Part shown: piece after piece, positions 7,920-15,189 of the stretch
Numbering within the stretch: the first letter of the stretch is position 1
How the letters are laid out: every line of letters starts with the position of its first letter
NCBI RefSeq assembly: GCF_001436375.1
Contig: NZ_AZGA01000088.1
Coordinates: 1-37,453 of the forward strand
DNA: 37,453 nucleotides
DNA from: Agrilactobacillus composti DSM 18527 = JCM 14202
GTDB taxonomy: Bacteria > Bacillota > Bacilli > Lactobacillales > Lactobacillaceae
Reading direction: 5' to 3'
The notes under the pieces: generated by a model
What the model saw: only the letters and a program-made list of their open reading frames with translations
Databases searched by the model: none
What the model was told of the DNA's origin: nothing
Translations under genes and position numbers: made by a program

Positions 7920-9215
7920 CTAAGCCTCCAATTGATTAGATGTGCGGGTTTTGGTAAAGGAAAAGGCCAGGGCTCCCAGTAACAATAAGGCGGCCCCTAG
8001 ATAAAAGCCGATGGTCATGGTGCCAACTTTATCGGCCAAATAGCCGGTTAGATAAGGGGCTAAAATAGAACCGGACATGCCAATGAAGTTATAGGCTGAT
8101 AACGTGGTGGACAGCTTAGTGCCCTTGGCTTGCCGGGTAACAAAGGCCACCAGAATTGGATCAATGGCCAGCTTGCCGGTCAAGCCATAGGCAATCAAAG
8201 CCACAATCAATAGGGTCCGATTGGTGGTAAACCCGACTGTTAGTAGGGCAATGACGGCAACGGGGACCAGGATACAAACCAGTAACTTGGTGTGGTTGAA
8301 GCGGTCGTACACTTTAGCAAAGAACAAAGCACCAGGAATGGATGCCCAAGGGACAATGGATGCAATGAAACCAACAGCCGTTCCTTGAAAGCCCCGTTCA
8401 GTTTGTAAAAATTGGGGCAGCCAAGTCAAAACGACGAAGTAGGCGTAAATGGAACAAAAACAAAGGGCAAAGGTCAAAATTAAATTCCGATTGGTAAAAA
8501 TAGCCCGAATTTGGTGTTGCGCCGGTTCGGCCTGGGTCATTTCAGGTGTGATCGGCGTTGGTTGGTTGTTGACTTGGATCTTTTCTTTCAAGAGTAGACT
8601 GAACAAAATACCAACGATGACCGTGGGGACAGCAATAATGAAAAATGGTAGGCTCCAATGTTGGTGGTGTTGTAAAACCAAATAACTGGACAACAGATAA
8701 CCCCCAGATGAGCCAAAGGCCATGCCGCTATTGATAATGGCGGTTCCTAATGTGAGCTTAGATAACGGGATGGCTTCACCAGATAAAGCATATTGGGGGC
8801 CATAATAACTGGCTTCCCCAAGGCCGGCAGTGGCCCGAACCACCAGGAAAGCCCCAAAGGCGGAGACAATCCCCGAGAAGAAAGTCATTAGACCGAAAAT
8901 TAAGAATCCCAGGGTAATCATGTAACGACGGCCAATTTTGTCAGCAATCATACCAAAGGGTAATTGAGCCAAGGCATATGTTAGAAAGAAAATACTATTC
9001 ATCAAGCCCAACTGGGTATTATTGATATGAAAAGCACTGGCGATTTGGGGCATCACTGGATTTAAAATGGTGCGGTCAGCGTAGATCAAGACCCAACCGA
9101 GAAAACAAATGGCAACGACTTGCCACCAATAATGGGTTGAAACGGTGACTGTCCTGTATCTTGGGGTGGGTAAGGTTAAAGGGACTGGTGCAGTTCTGAT
9201 GGGTTCTTTTTCCAT
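7920..9215 (-). CDS. MFS transporter (anion:cation symporter type)
   Basis: 431 residues with 12 probable membrane helices, a central loop near residues 205-225 and the MFS loop motif (GMIADKIGRRYMI) between TM2 and TM3. It resembles the ACS/phthalate-type carriers that bring in organic anions. First gene of the minus-strand operon and divergent from the PucR regulator, so it is probably the uptake system for the compound degraded by the two hydrolases (uracil, a ureide or a carbamoyl compound). ATG 9215 is chosen because GGAGG lies within the codons just upstream, so the TTG at 9230 would start inside the ribosome binding site. Confidence 0.85.
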   Translation of the reverse strand: MEKEPIRTAPVPLTLPTPRYRTVTVSTHYWWQVVAICFLGWVLIYADRTILNPVMPQIASAFHINNTQLGLMNSIFFLTYALAQLPFGMIADKIGRRYMITLGFLIFGLMTFFSGIVSAFGAFLVVRATAGLGEASYYGPQYALSGEAIPLSKLTLGTAIINSGMAFGSSGGYLLSSYLVLQHHQHWSLPFFIIAVPTVIVGILFSLLLKEKIQVNNQPTPITPEMTQAEPAQHQIRAIFTNRNLILTFALCFCSIYAYFVVLTWLPQFLQTERGFQGTAVGFIASIVPWASIPGALFFAKVYDRFNHTKLLVCILVPVAVIALLTVGFTTNRTLLIVALIAYGLTGKLAIDPILVAFVTRQAKGTKLSTTLSAYNFIGMSGSILAPYLTGYLADKVGTMTIGFYLGAALLLLGALAFSFTKTRTSNQLEA

Positions 9216-9256
9216 AAACGCAACCTCCAAAGTGATTGAGTAAGTTCATAATTAAC

Positions 9257-9274
9257 TTATGTGATATTACATAA
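9257..9274. promoter_or_regulatory. Near-perfect palindrome between MFS operon and pucR-like gene
   Basis: TTATGTGATATTACATAA is an 18-bp palindrome with one mismatched pair. It lies in the 172-bp divergent region and is a likely binding site for the PucR-family protein encoded next door. The segment near 3149-3170 upstream of preT shares the core ATGTG(A/G)TAT, a weak hint of common control. Confidence 0.5.
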
Positions 9275-9315
9275 CATATAATACGCTGACTGGTCTTGGT
9301 TAAAATGGCAGATCT

Positions 9316-9340
9316 GCTAAAAATAACTGGTGTTTTTAGC
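9316..9340. promoter_or_regulatory. Inverted repeat at the pucR-like promoter
   Basis: GCTAAAAA (9316-9323) and TTTTTAGC (9333-9340) are perfect 8-bp arms around a 9-base centre. They lie over the -35 region of a possible promoter with TAAAAT at 9350-9355. Position fits autoregulation by the downstream regulator; alternatively the repeat is just a hairpin. Confidence 0.45.
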
Positions 9341-9387
9341 CATGTGTGATAAAATATGACATAATTAAACTTTAAAGGAGGACTGAA

Positions 9388-10512
9388 ATGGTTAATGTGA
9401 CGGATTTACTCACAGATTTGCCGGCGACGGCCTATACGTGGCTAGCTGGCCAGCAGTATAGCAACAATCAGATCCAAGAAGTCATGGTGATGGCCAGCCC
9501 TGATGTTGAAAACTGGGTCTTAAAGGGTGAACTGATCTTGACCAGCCTCTACGGCACGGACTGGGCCAGCCGCAAAGCGATTGTGGATGAATTGGTCAGC
9601 CATCAAGCGGCGGGGATGTTGATCAAACTCAATCAATTTTTAGAGCAAGTGCCCACCCAACTGGTCCGTTATTGCGAACAGCAGGGCTTACCCTTGATTC
9701 AGATTCGGCATATTACTTATCGCGAGATCATTCAGGCCTTTAGCCAATTACAACAACAAGAATTATCGGTATTGGGGCTGTTGTTTAATTCCCGCAGCAC
9801 CCGGGTCCTTAAAGCACTATGTAACAATATTGCCACATCTGAACAAATCGAGTTTGGCCAAACGCAACTGGGTCTATCTGCTCGAACTGAAAACTATGTG
9901 CTATTAGCCGTTGAAAAATTATCCCAAATTGGCAATTTAACGGCACTGGTTAAGGCCTTACAAAACGTTTTACCCCGGGCAAACCTGGTGATTTTAGAGG
10001 ATTGTCTGGCCTTGGTTTTGGCTGGTATCGATCAGTTAGCAGTTTTTAAACGACAGGTGGTCGAACCCTTGGCTAACTTGCATTTCGTGGGCAGTGCCCC
10101 GGTTTCCCTGGTGAATTTAAACCTAGCCTATGAACAAGCGCTAGGTACTCGAAAAATTGCCTTGGCTCGGCCATTGCAAGCTTTTACCAGCTATGAAGAC
10201 CTTGGGATTGAAAAATTATTTTTAACCGCTGGGACAACGGCTTTGAGTGCTTGCTTAGTCACGCCGGCTTTGAATCAGATGTACGATCAAGAGCCAGAAT
10301 TATTTGAATCTTTATTGGCATATTTTCGCCACAATCAAAATATTACCCGGGCGGCCGATGCGATTTTTATCCATCCCAAAACTCTGCGGTACCGCTTGAA
10401 TAAAATCGAAGCCGCCCTGGGCGTTGAATTAGCCAACGGCGAACAGGCCTTAGAGTTAAATATGGCGGTGCACTTTTTAGACTTAAAGGGTCATGGTTTT
10501 GAATTAAACTAA
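9388..10512 (+). CDS. PucR-family transcriptional regulator
   Basis: 374 residues. The N-terminal 120 or so residues match the PucR (purine catabolism regulator) sensing domain. The middle is the GGDEF-like linker region of the family, and the C-terminus carries the HTH_30 domain (LLAYFRHNQNITRAADAI then HPKTLRYRLNKIEAALG). Family members are mostly activators of purine or pyrimidine/ureide degradation genes in response to a pathway metabolite. It is divergent from the MFS-hydrolase operon and probably controls it, and possibly preTA. AAAGGAGG lies at a good distance before ATG 9388. It is followed by a strong terminator. Confidence 0.88.
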   Translation: MVNVTDLLTDLPATAYTWLAGQQYSNNQIQEVMVMASPDVENWVLKGELILTSLYGTDWASRKAIVDELVSHQAAGMLIKLNQFLEQVPTQLVRYCEQQGLPLIQIRHITYREIIQAFSQLQQQELSVLGLLFNSRSTRVLKALCNNIATSEQIEFGQTQLGLSARTENYVLLAVEKLSQIGNLTALVKALQNVLPRANLVILEDCLALVLAGIDQLAVFKRQVVEPLANLHFVGSAPVSLVNLNLAYEQALGTRKIALARPLQAFTSYEDLGIEKLFLTAGTTALSACLVTPALNQMYDQEPELFESLLAYFRHNQNITRAADAIFIHPKTLRYRLNKIEAALGVELANGEQALELNMAVHFLDLKGHGFELN

Positions 10513-10556
10513 AAAAAGGCTGCAACTTTTAAAAAATAAAGTTGGCAGTCTTTTTC
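10511..10556 (+). terminator. Terminator after pucR-like gene
   Basis: AAAAAGGCTGCAACTTT pairs with AAAGTTGGCAGTCTTTTT (with one bulge) and is followed by T residues. It begins at the stop codon of the regulator. Confidence 0.8.
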
Positions 10557-10648
10557 GGTGTACTGGGGAAGATAGGCTGTCAATACAGTCAACATCATAG
10601 TTGTCTTGCCTTGAGTTAAGATATGTTGTCTGGGATCAAAAAGGAAAT

Positions 10649-10684
10649 TTGCTTTCCATTAGTGTACTATGTATAATAGTACAC
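10649..10684 (+). promoter_or_regulatory. Promoter and autoregulatory operator of the ytrA-like operon
   Basis: TTGCTT (10649-10654), a 17-base spacer and TATAAT (10672-10677) form a good sigma-A promoter. A palindrome with perfect 9-bp arms, GTGTACTAT (10662-10670) and ATAGTACAC (10676-10684), straddles the -10 box. This placement is typical of steric repression by a YtrA-type GntR protein, here the first gene of the operon. Seen in sequence; the protein partner is inferred. Confidence 0.75.
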
Positions 10685-10713
10685 ATCATACAAGAGAAGA
10701 GGGGGGTGTGCTC

Positions 10714-11079
10714 ATGGCAACTGATTCATACGCCCATTTGGCTTATTACGAACGCCTGGTATTGCAAATTAAAACCCAGATTTTACAAGGCATATTGCTG
10801 CCTGGGGATAAACTGCCGTCGGTTCGGGAAATGGCCAAACAAGAACAGCTGAATCCCAATACGGTGGCTAAAGCCTATAAACAGCTTGATCAAGACGGGA
10901 TAACCTATGTTGAGCCAGGGCGGGGAACATTTATCGCAGAACCGTTAACCAAGGTGAGCACGACCGCGATTGCGGCATTTCGACCTAAATTTGAGGCCAT
11001 CGTCGTCGAAGCTAAAAGTCTGGGTATCAGCGTGGATTTATTGCGCCAATGGCTAAGTGAAGCGGAGGGAAAGATATGA
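10714..11079 (+). CDS. GntR-family repressor, YtrA subfamily
   Basis: 121 residues: an N-terminal winged helix (YYERLVLQIKTQILQG, PGDKLPSVREMAKQEQLNPNT) followed by the short C-terminal tail of about 45 residues that defines the YtrA group. Members repress ABC transporter operons that answer to cell-wall antibiotics or envelope stress. ATG 10714 is chosen because of the G-rich ribosome binding site before it; the frame upstream runs through the operator. It overlaps the ATPase gene by 4 bp. Self-repression through the palindrome at 10662-10684 is likely. Confidence 0.88.
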   Translation: MATDSYAHLAYYERLVLQIKTQILQGILLPGDKLPSVREMAKQEQLNPNTVAKAYKQLDQDGITYVEPGRGTFIAEPLTKVSTTAIAAFRPKFEAIVVEAKSLGISVDLLRQWLSEAEGKI

Positions 11080-11963
11080 GTTTAACCATTCAAAATTTAA
11101 AAAAAGTTATCGGTGATCGACCAGTCCTTCAAGAAATTGATTTTACCTTGGAACCGGGCCAAATTGTCGGTCTGGTTGGGCCAAATGGTATTGGCAAGAC
11201 AACCATTTTGCGGACTGTGACCCAGCAATATGTGGCAGATGGCGGGGATGTCTTGTTAGCCGGGCAAAGCATCAAGGCCCAGGCCCAATTGCGAGAACAA
11301 ATATTTTATCTGGATAATCAGCACTTATTTTTCAAGAATTATCGCCTGGATAAAGTGATGCAAGTTTTTGATCTCATGTATCAAAATTTTGATACAGCGG
11401 CCTGCCGCAAATTAATAACGAGTTTTGGCCTGCAACCCAAGCAAGTTTTTAGCAGTTTATCTAAGGGTTATCAAGCCCTAGTCCTGATCGCCCTGGCATT
11501 GGCCAGCCAAGCGCCATATGTCTTTTTGGATGAACCCTTTGATGGCCTAGACATCTTGATTCGGGAACGTATTGTGAACTTGGTGGTGGATGCCGTTAGT
11601 GATGGCACTCGGACTTTTCTGATTGCCTCCCATAATTTGGTTGAGTTAGATGGCCTATCTGATCGGGTCTTATTTGTTAAAGCCGGCCGGATTAGCCAAG
11701 ATCTCACACTTGAAGCGGTTCGAAAGACTGCCGTTAAATTACAGTTGGTCTTTCCATCAAAATCAATTCCTGCTGCGGTCACGGCTAACGGCCGTGTTTT
11801 AAGTGTCCGGGGTCGGGTGATCGAAGCGGTCTTTCCCAACTTCACGCCAGAAGTTGAAGCTGCTTTGGCGGCAGAAAAACCGGTCCTTAACGAGGCCCTG
11901 CCGCTTTCGCTGGCTGATTTATTTAAAGTTGAATTTCGCAGTAAGCACGGGGAGGCGGTCTAG
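11076..11963 (+). CDS. ABC transporter ATP-binding protein (YtrB-like)
   Basis: 295 residues. The Walker A motif is GPNGIGKT at 35-42, the ABC signature is the degenerate SLSKGYQ at about 128-134, Walker B is YVFLDEP at about 148-154 with Glu153 as the catalytic base, and the H-loop (ASHN) is near 184. A C-terminal extension of about 90 residues follows, as in many exporter ATPases of this type. It energises the adjoining permease. It overlaps the GntR gene by 4 bp and ends directly before the permease ATG, so all three are made together. The substrate is unknown; regulation by a YtrA-type repressor suggests envelope or antibiotic stress. Confidence 0.9.
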   Translation: MSLTIQNLKKVIGDRPVLQEIDFTLEPGQIVGLVGPNGIGKTTILRTVTQQYVADGGDVLLAGQSIKAQAQLREQIFYLDNQHLFFKNYRLDKVMQVFDLMYQNFDTAACRKLITSFGLQPKQVFSSLSKGYQALVLIALALASQAPYVFLDEPFDGLDILIRERIVNLVVDAVSDGTRTFLIASHNLVELDGLSDRVLFVKAGRISQDLTLEAVRKTAVKLQLVFPSKSIPAAVTANGRVLSVRGRVIEAVFPNFTPEVEAALAAEKPVLNEALPLSLADLFKVEFRSKHGEAV

Positions 11964-13007
11964 ATGGCAGGTAAGCGATTATTAAACTTGATTCGCATTC
12001 GACATAAGGCACTGGTTTGGGCCATGGCGGCTATTTTGTTGTTATTTACAGTAGTCTCAGTGAGCAATGATATTTCAAATTATCACCAACTCCGCAATGA
12101 CACAGTCAGCGCCAGAAGTTTTGAATTAATGAAAGAAAATAAATATTATAATCACGCATATGATGACATGAGTTATCAGGATTACCGTGATCAACAACGG
12201 TATATCTACATGCCAGCATCACAAAATAGATTGATTCCAGAAAAAAATAATATTGGCTTATTTCAATCTGTATTAGCGGGCATTGTTGCCTTCTTATTTG
12301 GGCTAATTCTGGCCAGTAAAGATAATCTCAGTGGCTTCAATACCATATTGTTCAGCAGTGGTTTTAAGCGGCGCGGGCTTTTTAAAACCCGCTACTTGTA
12401 TGGATTAGCCGCAGTGGCGGTTACAACTATTGCAAGCGTCGGCATTCATGTCTTAGGTTATTACTTATTCTTGCCGCCATTATATGTGGGCTTGAGTGCC
12501 TTAAATGTTTTGGGCCTAGTATTGATGAATTTAGAATTGGTGGTTTTCTTGTACACAGCCGGTATTGTGGTGGGTACTTTCTTCGCCAGTTTATTCTGGA
12601 TGATTTTATTTGCTGTAATAGGTGCTTGGATGGGCGGCAGTGCCCTTAGTCGTTTGAACAGTAGTCAAATTTGGAGTCACTTATTACCAGCAACACCAAG
12701 ATCCAATGATTATCAATTTTTGATTGGACTAACCATTGTGATTGTGGCCGTCGCTACTGCTTATTTTGTGAGTCGGCGCCTATTCCAGCGTATCTCAACT
12801 GAAAATGAGCATAACATTTTACTGATTCCGAATTTACGCTGGGTTATTATTGGCTATGCGTTACTAACACTGCCTTACAGTTTTGGCAACTGGCTACTTT
12901 ACAGTTATCCGTTATCCTACGGGATTTTAAGTATCGGGATATTAGGCTTTGGCTTCTGGTGGTGGTATCGGGAAAGGCAGGCAAAAGGTCAGGTCAAAGT
13001 CGCCTGA
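11964..13007 (+). CDS. ABC transporter permease of the YtrA-controlled operon
   Basis: 347 residues. One N-terminal membrane helix (about 15-32) is followed by an extracytoplasmic segment of about 60 residues rich in Tyr, Asp and Asn, then about six further helices between 90 and 340. There is no recognisable catalytic motif; this is the membrane partner of the ATPase just upstream. Its ATG is immediately after the ATPase stop, with GGGGAGG inside the end of that gene as ribosome binding site. The sequence is more AT-rich than its neighbours. No clear terminator follows before 13050. Function in drug or peptide export or sensing is inferred only from the operon type. Confidence 0.8.
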   Translation: MAGKRLLNLIRIRHKALVWAMAAILLLFTVVSVSNDISNYHQLRNDTVSARSFELMKENKYYNHAYDDMSYQDYRDQQRYIYMPASQNRLIPEKNNIGLFQSVLAGIVAFLFGLILASKDNLSGFNTILFSSGFKRRGLFKTRYLYGLAAVAVTTIASVGIHVLGYYLFLPPLYVGLSALNVLGLVLMNLELVVFLYTAGIVVGTFFASLFWMILFAVIGAWMGGSALSRLNSSQIWSHLLPATPRSNDYQFLIGLTIVIVAVATAYFVSRRLFQRISTENEHNILLIPNLRWVIIGYALLTLPYSFGNWLLYSYPLSYGILSIGILGFGFWWWYRERQAKGQVKVA

Positions 13008-13050
13008 TAGCGCCGCAACCAGTTAAATTTCTTGCAAATAACCAGTATTA

Positions 13051-13140
13051 TTATCATGTATTTTCCAGGATTATCATGTACCTTCGTAAACCGCCGCCAA
13101 AGTGGACCAACCCGTGTTATGGTTACAACAGGTGATCACC
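13051..13140 (+). promoter_or_regulatory. Multi-element promoter of first paralogue
   Basis: Two TTATCATGTA copies (13051-13060, 13071-13080) are 20 bp apart. The extended -10-like TGTTATGGTTA is at 13115-13125 and the perfect palindrome GGTGATCACC at 13131-13140. The same four elements recur at exactly the same distances upstream of the second paralogue. The repeats at 20-bp spacing suggest an activator dimer on one DNA face, and the palindrome near the expected start of transcription suggests a repressor site. Confidence 0.6.
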
Positions 13141-13179
13141 AACACTAAAAAAAAATAATCATAAAGGCGGGAATATCAA

Positions 13180-13593
13180 ATGATCAATCAAGACAATCAA
13201 GTGAAGTTAGACAAGCTAGTGGCGTTATTTCACCAAGAAATCAAGGTGATTTTTGCAGCCGATGATCGCTTGGCAAAATATGACAAGTTACCTCGAAAAG
13301 TTCGCAGACGTGTTTACAACCAACATTTTAATTACGCATTGCATTGGGACCAGCGGCTCATGGCAGCGTTTGGCGTCCATCCTTTTTACGACACCTTCGC
13401 TAAAAGGGAATTTGCCGGGCCTATTGAAGTTCAAAGCTCCGTTGACTATTTAATGCTTGGCATTGAAATGCCTTATTTGGATCCCCGGCAGCATTATACG
13501 GACGATATTTGGGCGGATCGGGATGCCTGGGTTGAACAAATTGAATTGCTGATGTCCGATTATGCGGAACTGGCGGATGAAGCTGCTTTATAG
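13180..13593 (+). CDS. Conserved small protein of unknown function (paralogue A)
   Basis: I do not recognise a family. 137 residues, soluble, predicted mostly helical, with no signal peptide or membrane segment. The N-terminal half is basic (KLPRKVRRRVYNQHFNY) and contains a conserved ALHWDQR segment; the C-terminus is acidic (DYAELADEAAL). It is clearly related to the protein encoded at 13819: the two share KLxRKxRxRVY, LHW, LGV/FGV, YD-F, GP, VDP/LDP and YAEL in order. The ATG is preceded by GGCGGGA. It stands alone between its own multi-element promoter and a strong terminator. Helical bacteriocin-immunity proteins are of similar size, but I see no decisive motif for that. Confidence 0.75.
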   Translation: MINQDNQVKLDKLVALFHQEIKVIFAADDRLAKYDKLPRKVRRRVYNQHFNYALHWDQRLMAAFGVHPFYDTFAKREFAGPIEVQSSVDYLMLGIEMPYLDPRQHYTDDIWADRDAWVEQIELLMSDYAELADEAAL

Positions 13594-13619
13594 CAGCCAC
13601 ATAAACATAAATAGTTAAC

Positions 13620-13678
13620 AAAACGAAGAAAACTGTTAAATGACTGTATTAGTGTCATGAGCTGTTTCTTCGTTTTTT
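13620..13678 (+). terminator. Terminator after paralogue A
   Basis: AAAACGAAGAAA (13620-13631) and TTTCTTCGTTTT (13665-13676) form a perfect 12-bp stem followed by T residues. A secondary ATGAC/GTCAT pairing lies in the loop. Confidence 0.85.
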
Positions 13679-13691
13679 AGTTGACAGAATT

Positions 13692-13781
13692 TTATCATAA
13701 AGTTTGCTTTTTTATCATAAAGTTTTTCCTGACGCCACTTTTATAATTGATTTCATGTTATGGTTATTGCCGGTGATCACC
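13692..13781 (+). promoter_or_regulatory. Multi-element promoter of second paralogue
   Basis: Two TTATCATAAAGTTT copies (cores at 13692 and 13712, 20 bp apart), TGTTATGGTTA at 13756-13766 and GGTGATCACC at 13772-13781. Distances between cores (20, 44 and 16 bp from start to start) are identical to those upstream of paralogue A, although the sequence between the elements is not conserved. A TATAAT at 13742-13747 is an alternative -10. Confidence 0.6.
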
Positions 13782-13818
13782 AATACAAATCAAATAATAA
13801 TGGAATGAGGCATAAATT

Positions 13819-14265
13819 ATGTTAGTGCACACTAATCAAGCTAAAGTCGATAGTCTAATTTATTTATTTAGAAAAGAAATCAAGGAAATTTTCGCTATGG
13901 ATGATAAACTTCAAAAGCGGGGTAAGTTGTCTCGAAAAACTCGTAAACGCGTTTATACGCATCATTGCACCTACTCGTTGCACTGGGCCAAACGTATTAT
14001 GAATACGCTTGGTGTACGAACTGAATATGATGATTTTTTAGAAGAACAGTTACTGGGACCTCAAGTAATTTATCGGACTATTGATACGTTGCTATTTACT
14101 ACAGAGTGGTTCTACGTTGACCCTAAGCTAAATACTTGGGGTAATATTCAAGAAGAGCGAGAGAATTTAATTGAAAACGTTCAAGCATTGCTTCAAGAAT
14201 ACGCTGAATTACCATTGGCCACCGGGGGAGATTTAGAGAGCCAAGTTTATGACCGTTTGCGGTAA
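13819..14265 (+). CDS. Conserved small protein of unknown function (paralogue B)
   Basis: 148 residues, a diverged tandem duplicate of the product at 13180 (by eye around 35-45 % identical over the first 130 residues), with an extra C-terminal tail of about 12 residues. Same layout: basic KLSRKTRKRVYTHHCTYSLHW segment split by a conserved LHW, then an acidic helical C-terminal part with EYAEL. No membrane segment, no signal peptide, no known catalytic motif. Codon use is more AT-rich than in paralogue A, so the copies have diverged for some time or one arrived separately. RBS is AATGAGG, 8 bases ahead. Shared promoter design suggests both answer to the same signal. Confidence 0.75.
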   Translation: MLVHTNQAKVDSLIYLFRKEIKEIFAMDDKLQKRGKLSRKTRKRVYTHHCTYSLHWAKRIMNTLGVRTEYDDFLEEQLLGPQVIYRTIDTLLFTTEWFYVDPKLNTWGNIQEERENLIENVQALLQEYAELPLATGGDLESQVYDRLR

Positions 14266-14271
14266 AGCAGC

Positions 14272-14302
14272 GACAAAAAAAGCAACGCCAAAAGACGTTG
14301 CT
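14272..14302 (-). terminator. Terminator of the GNAT gene
   Basis: AGCAACG (14281-14287) and CGTTGCT (14296-14302) pair; read on the minus strand they are followed by a run of seven T. It ends the acetyltransferase transcript and may also help end that of paralogue B. Confidence 0.75.
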
Positions 14303-14317
14303 GCTTAATAGTCCATA

Positions 14318-14860
14318 TTAACGGGCAATACCAACCAATTGTCTGATGGGTTTTTCATAAACAAAACTCACATCAGCGTCGGTATAAACGCCGGCGATTT
14401 GGCCTACCTGGTTGAAACCTAATTTATTGATCAAATGCTGCATGGCTTGATTGTGCTGGTGAGTATCAATGCGCACACTAGCTGCTTGGGGATGCTTAGC
14501 CTGAATAAGATTAATCCCAGATTGTAATAGAGTAGTGGCATAGCCATGACCCGTACACTCAGACAAAACAGCTACTCGATGAATAACGGCAAAACTGTCC
14601 GTATTCACTAACCAAGAGCCCTCTAAGGTGTCATAGGAACTATCCGGGGATGGGGCAACGGCAATTGACCCGACAGTTTGACCAGCATCGGTTTGGTATA
14701 GATAGCTGTGGCCCGCTTGAATATCGGCTAAGACCTGGGTTTCATTGGGGTAGTCCCCTTGCCATTGGTCAATACCTTGCTTGGCAAGTTGGCGGCTGCC
14801 ATCCCGTAAAATAGTCATGATCGTGTTTTTATCTTTTAATTGCGCTTGAATTAATTTCAT
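14318..14860 (-). CDS. GNAT-family N-acetyltransferase
   Basis: 180 residues with the acetyl-CoA fold: IHRVAVLSECTGHGYATTLL (about 92-111) holds the beta4 strand and the pyrophosphate-binding loop GHGYA, and the region HQHNQAMQHLINKLGF (about 133-148) is the typical motif B helix-turn. It transfers acetyl to an amine of an unknown small molecule or protein. Start ATG 14860 has AGGGATG about 8 bases ahead. It is transcribed alone, away from the MFS exporter. Its intergenic region holds a perfect inverted repeat at 14986-15013 that might control it. Lineage-specific GNATs of this kind are common in lactobacilli. Confidence 0.82.
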   Translation of the reverse strand: MKLIQAQLKDKNTIMTILRDGSRQLAKQGIDQWQGDYPNETQVLADIQAGHSYLYQTDAGQTVGSIAVAPSPDSSYDTLEGSWLVNTDSFAVIHRVAVLSECTGHGYATTLLQSGINLIQAKHPQAASVRIDTHQHNQAMQHLINKLGFNQVGQIAGVYTDADVSFVYEKPIRQLVGIAR

Positions 14861-14985
14861 ATGTTTAACATCCCTTCGCTGTGAAATGCTCGAGGTTTTA
14901 ACTCGAATTTCAATATACTAACAGCCAGAAAAGGACAAGTCAACAGGCTTTTCATGAAAAATAAGCTTCTCATTTTTACCATAAA

Positions 14986-15013
14986 TTCGTAATTATTATA
15001 TGGTAATTACGAA
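14986..15013. promoter_or_regulatory. Perfect inverted repeat, probable operator
   Basis: TTCGTAATTA (14986-14995) and TAATTACGAA (15004-15013) are perfect 10-bp arms with an 8-base centre. Size and symmetry fit a MarR- or TetR-type operator. No such regulator gene is adjacent; the only TetR gene is 20 kb away. Confidence 0.5.
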
Positions 15014-15088
15014 CTTATTAATAACGCTAAAAGATTCAAAATACGGGATATAATTTTGAGATAATTTAAAATTATAGGCATTTTATAG

Positions 15089-15135
15089 AAAATTTGATGT
15101 GGTCACTATTTAAAATTTTTTTGCCATCAAATTTT
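15089..15135. repeat. Long inverted repeat
   Basis: AAAATTTGATG (15089-15099) and CATCAAATTTT (15125-15135) are perfect 11-bp arms with a 25-base loop. It lies upstream of the possible start of transcription of the exporter gene, so it may bind protein or be the remnant of an older terminator. Confidence 0.4.
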
Positions 15136-15189
15136 TGTCTCAGTGAGTTGTTATTTTTGCCATTAAATTGCTCATAATACAGTCCAGCC

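Larger units (their letters stand above)
14861..15189. other. Long divergent intergenic region GNAT / MFS exporter
   Basis: AT-rich and without a convincing gene. It contains an inverted repeat at 14890-14906 (TCGAG/CTCGA), the 28-bp inverted repeat at 14986-15013, a large stem at 15089-15135 and a 16-bp imperfect direct repeat (TTTTTGCCATCAAATT at 15118-15133 and TTTTTGCCATTAAATT at 15154-15169, 36 bp apart). A possible -10 (CATAAT) is at 15173-15178. Confidence 0.5.

Noticed and set aside
10601-10852. 83-codon open frame overlapping the GntR gene start
   Set aside because: It is out of frame with the clear YtrA-type gene and spans the promoter and operator of that operon.
11471-11845. Long antisense open frames over the ABC ATPase, PPDK and other genes
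   Set aside because: They are shadows of strongly supported genes in the other frame, with no ribosome binding sites or family motifs.
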